A program made the position numbers and the translations under genes. This document shows, piece by piece, positions 1 through 13,824 of a stretch of DNA of 64,000 bases. The notes beneath the pieces were generated by a model. That model worked only from the letters and a program-made list of their open reading frames with translations, did no database searches and was not told where the DNA came from. Where the stretch lies: positions 6,150,501 to 6,214,500 of the forward strand of contig OY821779.1 of assembly GCA_963682175.1 (NCBI GenBank), given 5' to 3'. The stretch comes from Triglochin maritima. Lineage: Eukaryota > Streptophyta > Magnoliopsida > Alismatales > Juncaginaceae. Position 1 is the stretch's first letter. Each line of letters opens with the position of its first letter.

Positions 1-826
1 TCCTCTCACAATCCGAGAGGGACACTTCGGGCTTTCACTGAAGTCCTTGCTTCTTTTGACAACACTTGTAACTGAGTGGGATTCACTCTCTAATTGAGCA
101 CACTTTGAGTAGGATGAGTATATGATCACTAAGTGTGGATTTAGGCTTGTGGAGTGAAATTGGGAGCTTTGAGGATTGAGAGATTCTCTCTAATGAATTG
201 GACAATTGAAAGTTGGAGAGTTGTGTTAACAACATGTCTTGATCCTCTATTTATAAGCTCCTAAAGATTTCTAGCCGTTTGGACAAGATTTGATTGGGTT
301 TTGTGCAAGATACACAAGGCAGAAAATCGGGCTGCAAATCTGTCCAGAACCGGTCGACCGAAACTACTAAACCGGTCGACCGTTCACTTGATTTCAAGGA
401 GAACGGTCGAACAAAAGAATACCCGGTCGGACAAATACGCTAGAACTTAACTCTACTTAAGTTAAACGGTCGAACCAAAGTATGGGGCGGTCGACCGTTT
501 AGGGGATTCGGTTGAGACAAAGGTGAAACGGTCGAACGAAGATGTGTCGACCGATAGCAGGGAATTTTGTTTCTGTTCAACCGGTCGACCGAATCAAGGT
601 CGTCGTTCGACCGGTTACCGAATGTATTTTGGGGTTAAGTTTGTTTTATACGAATAAGACCGTTATAGGAATACAACAAGGAAAACGGCCATGAGTCTTG
701 ATCACCTGTAGAGGTTAGCACATGCAATATATATGCAATGCAATATGTGTGCTACTCTACATTACTTATGATTAAGATTAGGTTGAATAAATCATCAAAA
801 CAAGGATTAAGGCCAAAAAGCCAACA
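1..826 (-). repeat. 3' LTR (partial)
   Basis: This segment repeats 3453-4278 in direct orientation and ends in CCAACA at 821-826. In element orientation that is the TGTTGG start of the 3' LTR, next to the polypurine tract. Its outer part lies beyond base 1. Confidence 0.9.
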
Positions 827-840
827 ATCTCCCCTTTTTT
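827..840 (-). other. Polypurine tract
   Basis: On the minus strand this reads AAAAAAGGGGAGAT, directly before the TGTTGG start of the 3' LTR. That is the expected plus-strand priming site of an LTR retrotransposon. Confidence 0.8.
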
Positions 841-1628
841 GATGATGGCAACCTATATCTTAATACTTGAAAAGTTTAAATGTAAACTATGCATATAAAT
901 GCTCCCCTATGGATGTGCATAGTTTTTGTTCAATTGTAGCCAATTTTCAAGTAACTCCCCTTTAATTATCTCTCCCCCTTTGACATCCATCAAAAACAAA
1001 AATAATTATGACTTTAAGCAAAGAATTTGGATGTCTTGTAATGAAGTTGCTCCCCCTAAATTTTGCACTTCATTACTCTAATAATAGATATAACAGTTAA
1101 GCCCCATATCAATAAGGCTAGATGGAAACTATGAGTATGATTCTAGTTAAGTTCAATTTAGTTTCAATTTAAGCCTTATTCTAATATCAATTTACAATAT
1201 GACATTTAAAATCAATGGATGTGATATATGATTTGCAATGAATAGGGTTAATGATTTTCAATGAATTGAATACTAAGGATATGACAATTAAGCATATAAA
1301 ACTAGATTAGAGCTAATTTAACATGAATTGTATAGATAGGAATTTTATACCAATGTTGAATTTGAATTTAGCTCCAATCTCATTTGGTGATGCAACCGGA
1401 TTTGAATTTGACTCTTGAGCTCACCCGGTCACCACCAATTTCCTCTTCAAGCACCTACAAGTGTAGATTTAGGTACCCAAACAACTTTGGGTCCTTGAAC
1501 ATTAGCTTTTGGGATCCAAACCATTTTGGCTTTGGGTGCCCACACACTTGAGGAACTAGACTTAACAAATAAATGCTTGTCATTTAAGGTAGTATGAGAT
1601 ACATGGTTTTTCAAATGCACATTGTATC
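841..1628. other. Internal non-coding part of the LTR element
   Basis: AT-rich sequence between the gag remnant and the polypurine tract. No pol motif or long frame is visible on either strand. Confidence 0.6.
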
Positions 1629-3092
1629 CTAAACCATGTTTAAGGATTGTCTTTGACTACTTAAAAGCATATCAAGCATTTTTGTTCCTTTTGTGAACAT
1701 TTCTAGATCTTTCCTTAGTTGCATATTTGAAACTCTATGATCTAAATATTCATCAACAATCGGTGTTTTACTTAGACTAGCAAGTGATGATTCATTTGAT
1801 TCAAGTCTAGCAACCACCTCATTCTTTTCATTCATGATTAATTCAATTTGGCATTTGAGATCATTTATAGTTTTTCTAGCATTTTTGTTCTTTTCACAAA
1901 TGATCTCATATTGTTTAACTAAATCATGAAATGCATTTTGTAGCTCATCATGTGTATATGATTCATCATTGGCATTAGAGTTAGAGCTAGCACTAGAATA
2001 TGATTTACTTGAACATGAATTACTTCTAGTGGAATAAGATTTAGAGGAGTTAGAAGCTACCTCACTTTGTTCATCTTCAATGGCCATGAAGCATGAATGT
2101 GCAACCTCTCTTCTACTTTGCAAGGAAGAGGATGATGATGATGATGGAGATGAAGAGTCATCCCAAGTGGCTTTGTGAGCTTCCTCCTTCCTTTCTTTCC
2201 TCCTACTCTTCTCATTTTCTCTTCTCCTCTCTCTTCTCTCATTTTTCTTTTCCCTCTCTTTTCTCTCATTTTCGCTCTCCTCCCTCTCTTTTTCTTTTTC
2301 TCTTTTCTCACTTCTTCTACCTCTTCTTTCATTCTTTTCTCCCTTATCCCTCTTGAGGTATTTAAAGAAGTCTTGGGCAAGGACCTCAATGTCATCTTCT
2401 TCCACCCTCCTTGGTTCATCAAAATTTGCATGCAATGCCACCATGGAGTTTTTCTTTGAAGTTTCCTTCTCTCTTCAATGACTCAATTGGAGCTCATAGG
2501 CCATGAGATTTCCAATGAGTTCCTCCATCTTCAATTTTGAAAGATCGTGCGATTCTTCAATTGCGACGACCTTGTCTTCCCAATCGTTGCTCAATGACCG
2601 AAGGAATTTTCGAGTCATTTCTCCTTCTTCCAAGAATCAAAAGAGAGTTAGTAATATCGGTGAAGCGAGTGTTCGTGTCGCTTATGTTCTCACCGATTTG
2701 CATAGAAAATATTTCATATTTATGCATGAGGAGACTTATCCTAGTTTCTTTGGTTTTGCTATCACCCTCATGATGCATTTGTAACCTATGCCATATTTCA
2801 TTTGCACTTTCACATCCCCTAATTCTATTGTATTCTCCCTCATTAAGGCCACAATAGAGAATATTCATAATTTTTGAATTCATTTCAATTTCTTTCATTT
2901 GAGGCCTAGATAAAGAATCTAACTCATTTTCATTTGGGGGGATGTATGGAGTTTGAATAAACTTCCAATACTTAAGGTCATTTGATATTAAAAAGATTTT
3001 CATTCTATTTTTCCAATAATCAAATTTGACCCATTAAGCAAAGGAGGCCTTGTGGTGCATAAACCCTCTAAGTGATTAGATGTTGTAGCCAT
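1629..3092 (-). pseudogene. Degenerate Copia gag (UBN2-type)
   Basis: The likely start is the ATG at 3092-3090, 41 bases downstream of the primer binding site. A one-base frameshift near 3030 separates the first about 20 codons from a frame holding the Copia gag signatures YWKNRMKIFL and ANEIWHRLQ. Near 2600 the homology moves to another frame (NDWEDKVVAIEES, MEELIGNLMAYELQ), which ends at a TGA around 2478. The last frame (2444-1629) has a very Arg/Glu/Lys-rich stretch, a Ser run and a coiled-coil-like tail. No CCHC zinc knuckle is seen. At least three lesions make a functional Gag unlikely. The UBN2 match is from remembered family patterns. Confidence 0.75.
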
Positions 3093-3132
3093 GCTAAAAT
3101 TACGGTAAAGTAAAGAAATTTAGCTTAACAAG

Positions 3133-3144
3133 GCTCTGATACCA
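3133..3144 (-). other. Primer binding site, initiator Met tRNA type
   Basis: The minus strand reads TGGTATCAGAGC two bases after the LTR end. This is the standard sequence complementary to the 3' end of plant initiator tRNA-Met, used by Copia elements. Confidence 0.9.
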
Positions 3145-3699
3145 AATGTTGGATCGTGTGGGTTATGGGTCCACTAATCACTATTAAGCTAATCCCTAAC
3201 TAATCAAACAATAAACACAGCGGAAACAAATTTAAAAATAAGTAGGGAAATTAACAGAAAATGCAAACCACAAAGAGACACGACGTTTTTATAGAGGTTC
3301 GACACCCCACCCGGGTCCCAGTCCTCTCTTGTAAGCTCCGCTCGACTCCGCAAGCTCCGCCTACGTCTTCACTATCCACTCCCCGTTCCGGGCCGGGAGA
3401 GAACGCCTTTACACCACAAGCAACGCGAACAACCCTTGCTTGCTTGAATTCTTCCTCTCACAATCCGAGAGGGACACTTCGGGCTTTCACCGAAGTCCTT
3501 GCTTCTTTTGACAACACTTGTAACTGAGTGGGATTCACTCTCTAATTGAGCACACTTTGAGTAGGATGAGTATATGATCACTAAGTGTGGATTTAGGCTT
3601 GTGGAGTGAAATTAGGTGCTTTGAGGATTGAGAGCTTCTCTCTAATGAATTGGACAATTGAAAGTTGGAGAGTTGTGTTAACAACATGTCTTGATCCTC

Positions 3700-3707
3700 T
3701 ATTTATA
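3700..3707 (-). promoter_or_regulatory. Probable TATA box of the LTR promoter
   Basis: The minus strand reads TATAAATA about 570 bases into the LTR, a usual place for the U3/R boundary. The other LTR has the same sequence around 248-255. No transcript evidence is available. Confidence 0.55.
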
Positions 3708-3800
3708 AGCTCCTAAAGATTTCTAGCCGTTTGGACAAGATTTGATTGGGTTTTGTGCAAGATACACAAGGCAGAAAATCGGGCTGCAAATCTGTCCAGA

Positions 3801-4070
3801 ACCGGTCGACCGAAACTACTAAACCGGTCGACCGTTCACTTGATTTCAAGGAGAACGGTCGAACAAAAGAATACCCGGTCGGACAAATACGCTAGAACTT
3901 AACTCTACTTAAGTTAAACGGTCGAACCAAAGTATGGGGCGGTCGACCGTTTAGGGGATTCGGTTGAGACAAAGGTGAAACGGTCGAATGAAGATGTGTC
4001 GACCGATAGCAGGGAATTTTGTTTCTGTTCAACCGGTCGACCGAATCAAGGTCGTCGTTCGACCGGTTAC
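3801..4070. promoter_or_regulatory. Array of ten CGGTCGA-like motifs in U3
   Basis: Ten copies of CGGTCGA, its complement TCGACCG or one-mismatch variants occur in about 270 bases, near 3803, 3824, 3855, 3875, 3918, 3940, 3981, 3998, 4033 and 4058. Several are the palindrome CGGTCGACCG. Spacing is irregular. The array ends about 95 bases upstream of the TATA box in element orientation and recurs in the other LTR at 349-618. A transcription-factor or silencing role is inference. Confidence 0.6.
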
Positions 4071-4278
4071 CGAATGTATTTTGGGGTTAAGTTTGTTTTA
4101 TACGAATATGACTGTTATAGGAATACGACAAGGAAAACGGCCATGAGTCTTGATCACCTGTAGAGGTTAGCACATGCAATATATATGCAATGCAATATGT
4201 GTGCTACTCTACATTACTTATGATTAAGATTAGGTTGATTAAATCATCAAAACAAGGATTAAGGCCAAAAAGCCAACA

Positions 4279-5329
4279 TGAAGAATGAAGGAAAAACCTG
4301 ATACAACTAGAAAACCCTATCTCTAGTCGTGATGTCATTTCCACGGGTTGGAGGTGCATCCCTTTTATACATGTTGTGAACCTCCCACTACATGCACACA
4401 TGGGGATCCATGATCCCCACTATCACCTCTAACTCTCCTTTGGTTGTGGAGGAGTGGGGCAAAACTGAATGTCCATCCTCCCCACTAAGGTCACTCTCTC
4501 TAGTGCCTTTTATTAATCACGCATGGGGCTATAACCGAATAAAACGGTAAAGGACTTGGTCATCCTTGACCAGAACGTGGGGAACATGTTTGGCTGATTC
4601 GATTTTTCCCTAAAACCGAATGCATACGTTGGAGAGGCATGCATTAGTGGGGCTTGACCCGGTCAACCCACTCATGCCTCCTCCGTTCGGTTATGGACCC
4701 ATTCCATAACCAACTCCTATTTTTAAGGACAAGTATAATCGATCCCTATTTTTGAGGAGAACAATTTTGGCCAACCCAAATTTTTCCCGATTCGGTTACG
4801 GACCCGTTCCATAACTGAATCCTATTTTCAAGGAGAGCTTGCCTAACTGTTCCCACACGATCAGCAACCTCTCTTGACTCGTTCTCAGTCCTTGCTGACC
4901 CATACGCAATTGTCTTGGCTTCCCAAACATCCACGCCTCAACTCCTAGGCATTGCCTGCCCACGGACGCCTCCAATGCGCGTCTATGTGCTGCCCGGGTA
5001 ATGTCTAGCGCGTGCCCTCATAGCCACAACCCCACCTCGTGCTTCTCAAGCGCGTTTGGCTGCCTGCATGTGAGGATGCACTTCTCAAGTGTCACGCTCG
5101 CACCATGCTTGCTGATGCTCCTCGACCTCCCTTGGACATCCTCAGATTCCAAGCATTGGTGTTGAACCCTTGCGCTCCAAGCCACCAATTGTGCACTTCT
5201 CCGTCTCTCATGTAGTCCCGACTACTAGACCCGCCTGGTTGGTGCACTCTAGGCGTTCTCCCTCAATCGCAAGTTGGTGGCACTAACCACGACAACTCCA
5301 TCACATTATCCCCAACTCTCTCTATCCGC
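4279..5329. other. Intergenic, no gene seen
   Basis: No coding frame with recognisable homology. It contains a local duplication of about 40 bases (near 4684-4724 and 4793-4831), both copies having a TTCGGTTA-GGACCC core. Confidence 0.5.
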
Positions 5330-5335
5330 CACGTG
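5330..5335. promoter_or_regulatory. G-box core upstream of HEMB
   Basis: CACGTG lies about 820 bases before the HEMB start codon. G-boxes bind bZIP and PIF factors and are common near light-regulated tetrapyrrole genes. Presence of the motif is certain. Function is inferred, and chance occurrence is possible. Confidence 0.3.
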
Positions 5336-6151
5336 TCACTGAACCATTAGCGACAGCGAACTCTTCCATCCAAGGTCGCCATCAAATTCTTCCATCTCAG
5401 AACCACAAACGATAGAATCCACCCCTTCGTCGCCGGAGCTCCGCCGTCGTCGTTGACGTTCCTCTTCCAACCGGGTATCTCTCACTTTCTCCTCACCGTT
5501 TCCCCCTTTTCCAAGTCCCGGTTGGTGGAAATTGAAGCAAATTGGCATGAGTTGGAATTGGGTTCCGATTTTAGGTTTAAATTACTGGGATTTTCGTTTC
5601 AATTAGGGTTTAGGTTAAGGTTTCTATGTTGGGTCACTTCGGGATTCTGATTTTAGGTTTCTGATTTTTGGTTCCGATTGTTCGTTGGTTTTGTTGGTTT
5701 TCTTTTTCGTCAATCTTTCCTTTGACTTGAAGAACTGTGACAACATACTTTACTGTGCATTTTTATTTTATTTTAATAATTTTTGGATTTGGATGTTATC
5801 TTATCATTTTGGGAGCTGTCAGGTAGAAGTTATATGACCTCTGTTGTTTTTTATCTGTTGAAAAGTGGCAATTTTTCATTGAAGTTGGAAAAGGTTTTAA
5901 AACACAACTCCTCTATTACTTCATTTCTTCTCCAGATTACAATCCAACTTCGGTGGTCTGTTGTCGGGTTATTACTTTTACACGTTTGAGTGAGTTTTAG
6001 AATTTCGACTCTGGGTGTGTGTTTTACAATGGAAACTAACTGTAATCTTTGGATCCTGTTGTTCACCCTTATCATACTAGTCGTGTTCTTGGTTGCTGAA
6101 ATTGGGCTCCTTTGAAAATTGAATTGTAGAATCTTGATCTAGCCCAGAACC
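5336..6151 (+). other. Probable promoter and 5' leader of HEMB
   Basis: No coding sequence is recognised. The CT-rich stretch near 5400-5520 followed by T-rich sequence up to the HEMB ATG could be a leader with a 5'-UTR intron. The transcription start cannot be placed from sequence alone. Confidence 0.35.
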
Positions 6152-9642
<3,491 letters not shown>

Positions 9643-10480
9643 GATGAGACATCATGCAGAGAACATAGGAGTTTTCTTAATTGTAGGAATCACGCTGTCA
9701 TGTGTTCTTTTTGTTGTGTTATTATGATTCAAACCTTTTGTAGTAATTTGACATCTAGAATAGTGAATAAGAATGCTGTTTGTGCGGTGGATTTTGATCT
9801 ATAATTCATTCTTTTTGTGCCTTCTTAACTGGAAGATGAATGAAATAAAAAGGTAGAACAGGCAGCACTGAAGAGTTGTGTTTCTTTTAGAAGTCTCCCA
9901 GAAACTGTTGACAGTTTTTTAGATGAATCGTTTATTTGGCGGATCGTAAGTAAAATACATCTAAGTCCCGAAAAGGTAGCACAAATATACTCCCAAAAAG
10001 GTGATGGAAAAATTGCAGCTGTTTGAACTTTTAATCTTTGATTAAGTTCAAACTTCTAATCTTTGATTAAAGTACAATCTCTTGGTGACTAGTTGAGATA
10101 TCACTTGTGAATTGTGATTGACATAAAAAGTTGCTGTCACAGCTTCGTCACTTCGATACACTTCGGTGTAAGGCGACATTTTACTCAATTACTCTAATAA
10201 TTTTAAAGAAGCTTTAAATTTCTCATCAGGAACTTGAACTGTGTCACAATATTCCACTTTAGTGTTTTGAATTTCTAAACCATAAGTTGAATACTTTAAG
10301 GAAAATCTGAGTCTCTGTACTCCAAATAATTCAACATCTGGAAAAATAATATTATACTTTGACATATTCTGAAAATATACTTATGTTTCTCATTCTATCC
10401 AAAATATTCTTGCATAAACACGAGAATTTTATATCTCCCCTCTTTCTATCTCTTTCTTTCTTTGAACCCTTAAAAATCGT
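9643..10480. other. HEMB 3' region and intergenic DNA
   Basis: Probably starts with the HEMB 3' UTR; AATGAAATAAAAAG near 9839 could act as a poly(A) signal. Beyond that it is AT-rich with no gene. Confidence 0.4.
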
Positions 10481-10875
10481 GCGGTGAATAGTTTCTCCAC
10501 ACATAAACAATTCGAATTTCGTCCATCATAAAATGTTCTCGGAAATCGTGCGGTGAAAAGTAACATTCGGAAATCGTGCGGTGAAAAGTAACATTTTTTC
10601 AAAAAATCTAAATTATCAGATCATATCGCGCATCTATCGAACGCATCGAGCGGTTCAAACACATCGAGTTTACAGTTTCCCACACCCAAACGATTCGAAT
10701 TCCGTCAGTCATAAAACATCCTCGAAAATCATGCGGTGAAAAATAGTTTTTTTCAAAAAATCTAAATTATCGAGGTCATATGGAGCTCATCGAGTTTACA
10801 GTTCTCCACACCCAAACGATTTGAATTTCGTTCGTCATAAAACGTCCTCAAAAATCGTGTGGTGAAAACGACATC
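10481..10875. repeat. Three copies of a ~60-bp interspersed repeat
   Basis: Copies lie near 10499-10558, 10682-10742 and 10809-10868. Each starts CACCCAAACGATTCGAAT or a close variant and ends near TCGTGCGGTGAAAA. The end motif is repeated once more around 10562-10588. Intervening sequence (CAAAAAATCTAAATTATC) is also duplicated. Confidence 0.7.
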
Positions 10876-10884
10876 GAGCTCCAT

Positions 10885-11290
10885 CGCGCCTTATCAAGCT
10901 CACATGCAAAAGTAATCGAGTTTATCAAGCACAATAATCATGTTCATATCAAACATCTATCGAGCTCATCAAGCTTCGTTGGAAACACAGAATATCGGTC
11001 CGACTTCCATCGATTAAATCCATTCCACCAAACACTTAGTCTAATCCTATTGAGCTCACATGCAAAAGTAATCTAGCATAACAATTGTGTTCCTATCGAA
11101 CATCTATCGAGTTCATCGAGCTTCGTTGGAAACACAGAATATCAGTATGACTTCCATCGATTCAATTCATTCCACAAACACTTAGATATCGAGCTCACAT
11201 GCAAAAGTAATCGAGTCTATCGAGCACAACAATTGTGTTTTTATCAAACTCATATCGAGTTCATTGAGCTTCGTTGGAAACACATTCGGT
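10885..11290. repeat. Three tandem units of ~150 bp
   Basis: Units begin with GAGCTCACATGCAAAAGTAA near 10898, 11054 and 11192. They continue through GAGCTTCGTTGGAAACACAG. The third is incomplete. ATCGAG recurs many times. No coding potential, so this is probably satellite-like or a decayed transposon interior. Confidence 0.7.
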
Positions 11291-11961
11291 CGTCCATTTT
11301 TTTGTATCCAAACTGTTATAATTTCTAAAGAATTTTCAAGCCCAAAAATACATTGTGTTTGACTTCCAATGAGCGTTGCCCCCTTGCAACCCCCGTCACC
11401 TCACCAACGAGACCCCGATCGACCCGTCAGAGTGGGCATAAGGAGTATGAGTCAATTACAACACACAAAAAAATCCGAAATCACTTTCCGACACATGCGC
11501 AAACAATCCCTTCAAAAATACATATGAGGTTGACCACGACGGGGAATAATTGTGCGAAAGAGAGAAAGAAGATGGTGAGAGAGAGATTTTTTTGGTGCTT
11601 TTAAAGATAAATGTATTTTGGGTAAAACGCAAAACATAAACATATTTATCAGAAATGGCCAAAATATGACATTTTTTCAAAAGTAAAGTAACTTGGAGCA
11701 TAAAATGTCGAATTTTCTTACTTAAATTACCCCAGGAGATGGTGAAGTTCATCTGAAGTTTAATTAGCCATTGTTTGATTCTTATATATTGATTCATTAA
11801 ATATGAGAAATCCTAATACACTTCTTATAATCAATTTCCAAAAAAAAAATGAGTTTCACTTGAATGCCCCTTGTTTTAAATTTTAAAATATATTTCGTTT
11901 GTTGAATACTTTAGGTAAAATGCTTAGACTTTTAAACTTTTGTTAAACCCTACACTTTACG
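11291..11961. other. Intergenic; holds one copy of a dispersed GTCAGAGTGGGC module
   Basis: No gene is recognised. About 11387-11458 resembles segments at 35699-35762 and 53815-53865 (see findings). Confidence 0.4.
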
Positions 11962-11969
11962 GTTGAACT

Positions 11970-12252
11970 TAGGGGTGAGCATTCGGTCCGGATTAGGCCA
12001 GACCGGACCAAATTTTTATCCGGGGTCCGAACTGAAGACCGGACTGGACCGAATTCTCATGGACCGAAGACCTGACCGGGCTGGACCGAATCGGTCCGGT
12101 CAAAAACCGATTTTTTTAAATAAAAAAACAAAAAACCAGACCGGTCCGGACCGGACCCGAAATTTCCAAAACTTCTGGACCGAAATCCGGACCGGTTCCA
12201 ACCGGTCCGAACCTGACCCAGACCAGACCAGACCGGACTGTGCACAACCCTA
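11970..12252. mobile_element. Short non-autonomous hAT-like element with 8-bp target duplication
   Basis: The 8-bp direct repeat GTTGAACT flanks the 283-bp insertion (11962-11969 and 12253-12260). The ends are inverted repeats, TAGGGGTGAGCA against TAGGGTTGTGCA, ten of twelve matching. An 8-bp duplication with TAGGG ends fits the hAT superfamily. The interior is low-complexity, built from variants of GGTCCGGACC. It encodes no transposase. Confidence 0.85.
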
Positions 12253-12260
12253 GTTGAACT

Positions 12261-12648
12261 CCTGAATATTAGTTCACTTCACTTTGTGATTCAAGAAAAA
12301 GGAAAAATTCCACAGATGCGTTCTAAATAAATCAAGAAAATTATTTTTATTAATATTATCACATGACACTATTTTGGTTGTATATAATCTTCGTGCCGGG
12401 CCTTATTTGTAAAATGACATTTCTTTTGTGCTCATAACGATGAAGAAAGTTGATTAAAGAGGTATTGGTTATAATGAAAGAGTAATATTTAAAATAGTTT
12501 GGTGAAAATAAAGCGCTTGGTGTAAACTGTAAAGACAACCGTCAAGGCTTCTTCATACCATTCCACAAAATGTGAAGGGTGTTTCCGAAATAATCCAAGA
12601 AAAACTCCGGCTTCGGTTCCCTTCCAGGAAACGGTTCGACGTCGCGCC
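12261..12648. other. Intergenic upstream of the CSB-type gene
   Basis: AT-rich, with no gene recognised. The last 100 bases are more GC-rich and probably belong to the promoter of the next gene. Confidence 0.4.
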
Positions 12649-12656
12649 TATAAATA
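12649..12656 (+). promoter_or_regulatory. Candidate TATA box of the CSB-type gene
   Basis: TATAAATA followed about 32 bases later by a (CT)n tract, a common plant core-promoter layout. The start codon is 1.17 kb downstream, implying a leader with an intron. The AG after TCTGATTAC near 13781 is a plausible acceptor. Confidence 0.5.
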
Positions 12657-12684
12657 AATACCTTCTCCTCCTCCGCCACGATCG

Positions 12685-12688
<4 letters not shown>

Positions 12689-12715
<27 letters not shown>
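12689..12715. repeat. (CT)n microsatellite in the probable 5' UTR
   Basis: About 13 CT units lie just after the TATA box. CT tracts of this kind are frequent in plant 5' UTRs. Confidence 0.85.
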
Positions 12716-12718
<3 letters not shown>

Positions 12719-13824
12719 CGGGAGGTTATAGGGTTCAAACCTTCGCCTTCGCTTAGAACAGAATTTTCTAATCCACGAAGACGACGGGAGAATCTCGACC
12801 CCTTTCTTCCCGGTAACCACCAAATTCGAATTCCGGTGTTCGCCCCTTTCTCCTCCGATCCGTTTATTCCTACTAAGGATGAAATTAGAAACTAAGTTAA
12901 TGTACCCCCATTAGTACTAATCATTAGTGAAAACAGTAATTTTCCTTTTTTTGGCATCTGTTTTGAGAACAAGTTCGGACATTTCGGTCTGAATGTGGAG
13001 TATTTGTTTTTATTTTTTGCTGATTTTCGATGAAGTGAGATATGACTTTCCCGATTCTAGTTCCGAAGAGAGCAAAACACTCCAACAACTAGATCATCTG
13101 TACTCTGTAGACACAAGTGGTGGTTTTCAAGTGAAATATGTTTTGAGGTAACCTGTTCGAATCCCAATGTGATCGGTTTGTGTTTAATTTCAATGCATTA
13201 TACCAATTTCAAAACAAAAAACTCTAGAAGAGATAGACGATAGGGAGAGATAGAGAGTAGACGAGAAAATAGAATGGTTAATATTATTACTAATGAGCTC
13301 CTTATATAGAGCTTACATCATTGCAAAATAAGAAAAGTTGTTGTAGATCATAGAATCCATATGTATGATTGGGTATAACAACTATGATCATACAACAATT
13401 GAGAAATAAAGGAAGTCACTATATTACTATTGATACCAATGATTGGGTGATTTTTGAGGTGGTCTAAATTTAACCACTACATCTACACAGATTTCAACTC
13501 GACCATCTGTAAAAGCACCGTTAAACATGAATATCGATTCACGTGATACATTAACACCTGAGCGGTGGGCTGACGTGATGGTTTCATCATAGTATCATGT
13601 ATTATTTGCTGAATACTTGTGTATATGCTTGAAAGAAGTTTCTCATTGGATGGTTTCTGGATAGTCACTGCTTAAGTGATTTCCTTACCGATGAAACTTC
13701 GAAGTCCAATTGTTTGGAAGTCGGTTAAATGTGGGTGTTTCTTTAATTGATATTGAGGCAATGTTTTCTTCTGATTACAGATAACTCATGCTTTGAGCTT
13801 TACTAGAGACAATTTGTTGGGATC
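12716..13824 (+). other. Probable 5' UTR and leader intron of the CSB-type gene
   Basis: No coding frame is supported. The segment joins the promoter to the start codon and most likely contains a leader intron ending near 13781. Confidence 0.4.

Larger units (their letters stand above)
1..4278 (-). mobile_element. Non-autonomous Copia-type LTR retrotransposon, cut by the window edge
   Basis: The element reads on the minus strand: LTR (4278-3147), primer binding site, degenerate gag, polypurine tract, second LTR (826-1, truncated by the window). The internal part is only about 2.3 kb. It has a gag of the Copia UBN2 type but no protease, integrase or reverse transcriptase. The LTRs align without net indels over 826 bases with about nine mismatches by eye, roughly 99% identity, so the insertion is recent. 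The gag lesions must then mostly predate insertion, which implies mobilisation in trans by a complete relative. The target duplication cannot be checked because the left end is outside the window. Confidence 0.85.
3147..4278 (-). repeat. 5' LTR (complete, 1132 bp)
   Basis: It is bounded by TGTTGG on the plus strand and CCAACA at the other end, a perfect 6-bp terminal inverted repeat. The inner edge abuts the primer binding site. In element orientation it runs from 4278 to 3147, with U3 on the high-coordinate side. Confidence 0.9.

Noticed and set aside
2093..2784. Plus-strand open frames over the gag region
   Set aside because: They are complements of the Arg/Glu-rich and other gag frames on the minus strand. 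The CT-rich strand gives Ser/Phe/Leu-rich nonsense.
11963..12253. Open frame rich in TGPDRT-like repeats
   Set aside because: It lies wholly within the low-complexity hAT-like insertion and reflects the GGTCCGGACC words, not a protein.
12542..12895. Open frames across the (CT)n tract upstream of the CSB-type gene
   Set aside because: SLSLSL and ERERER runs come from the microsatellite. The region fits a promoter and 5' UTR.
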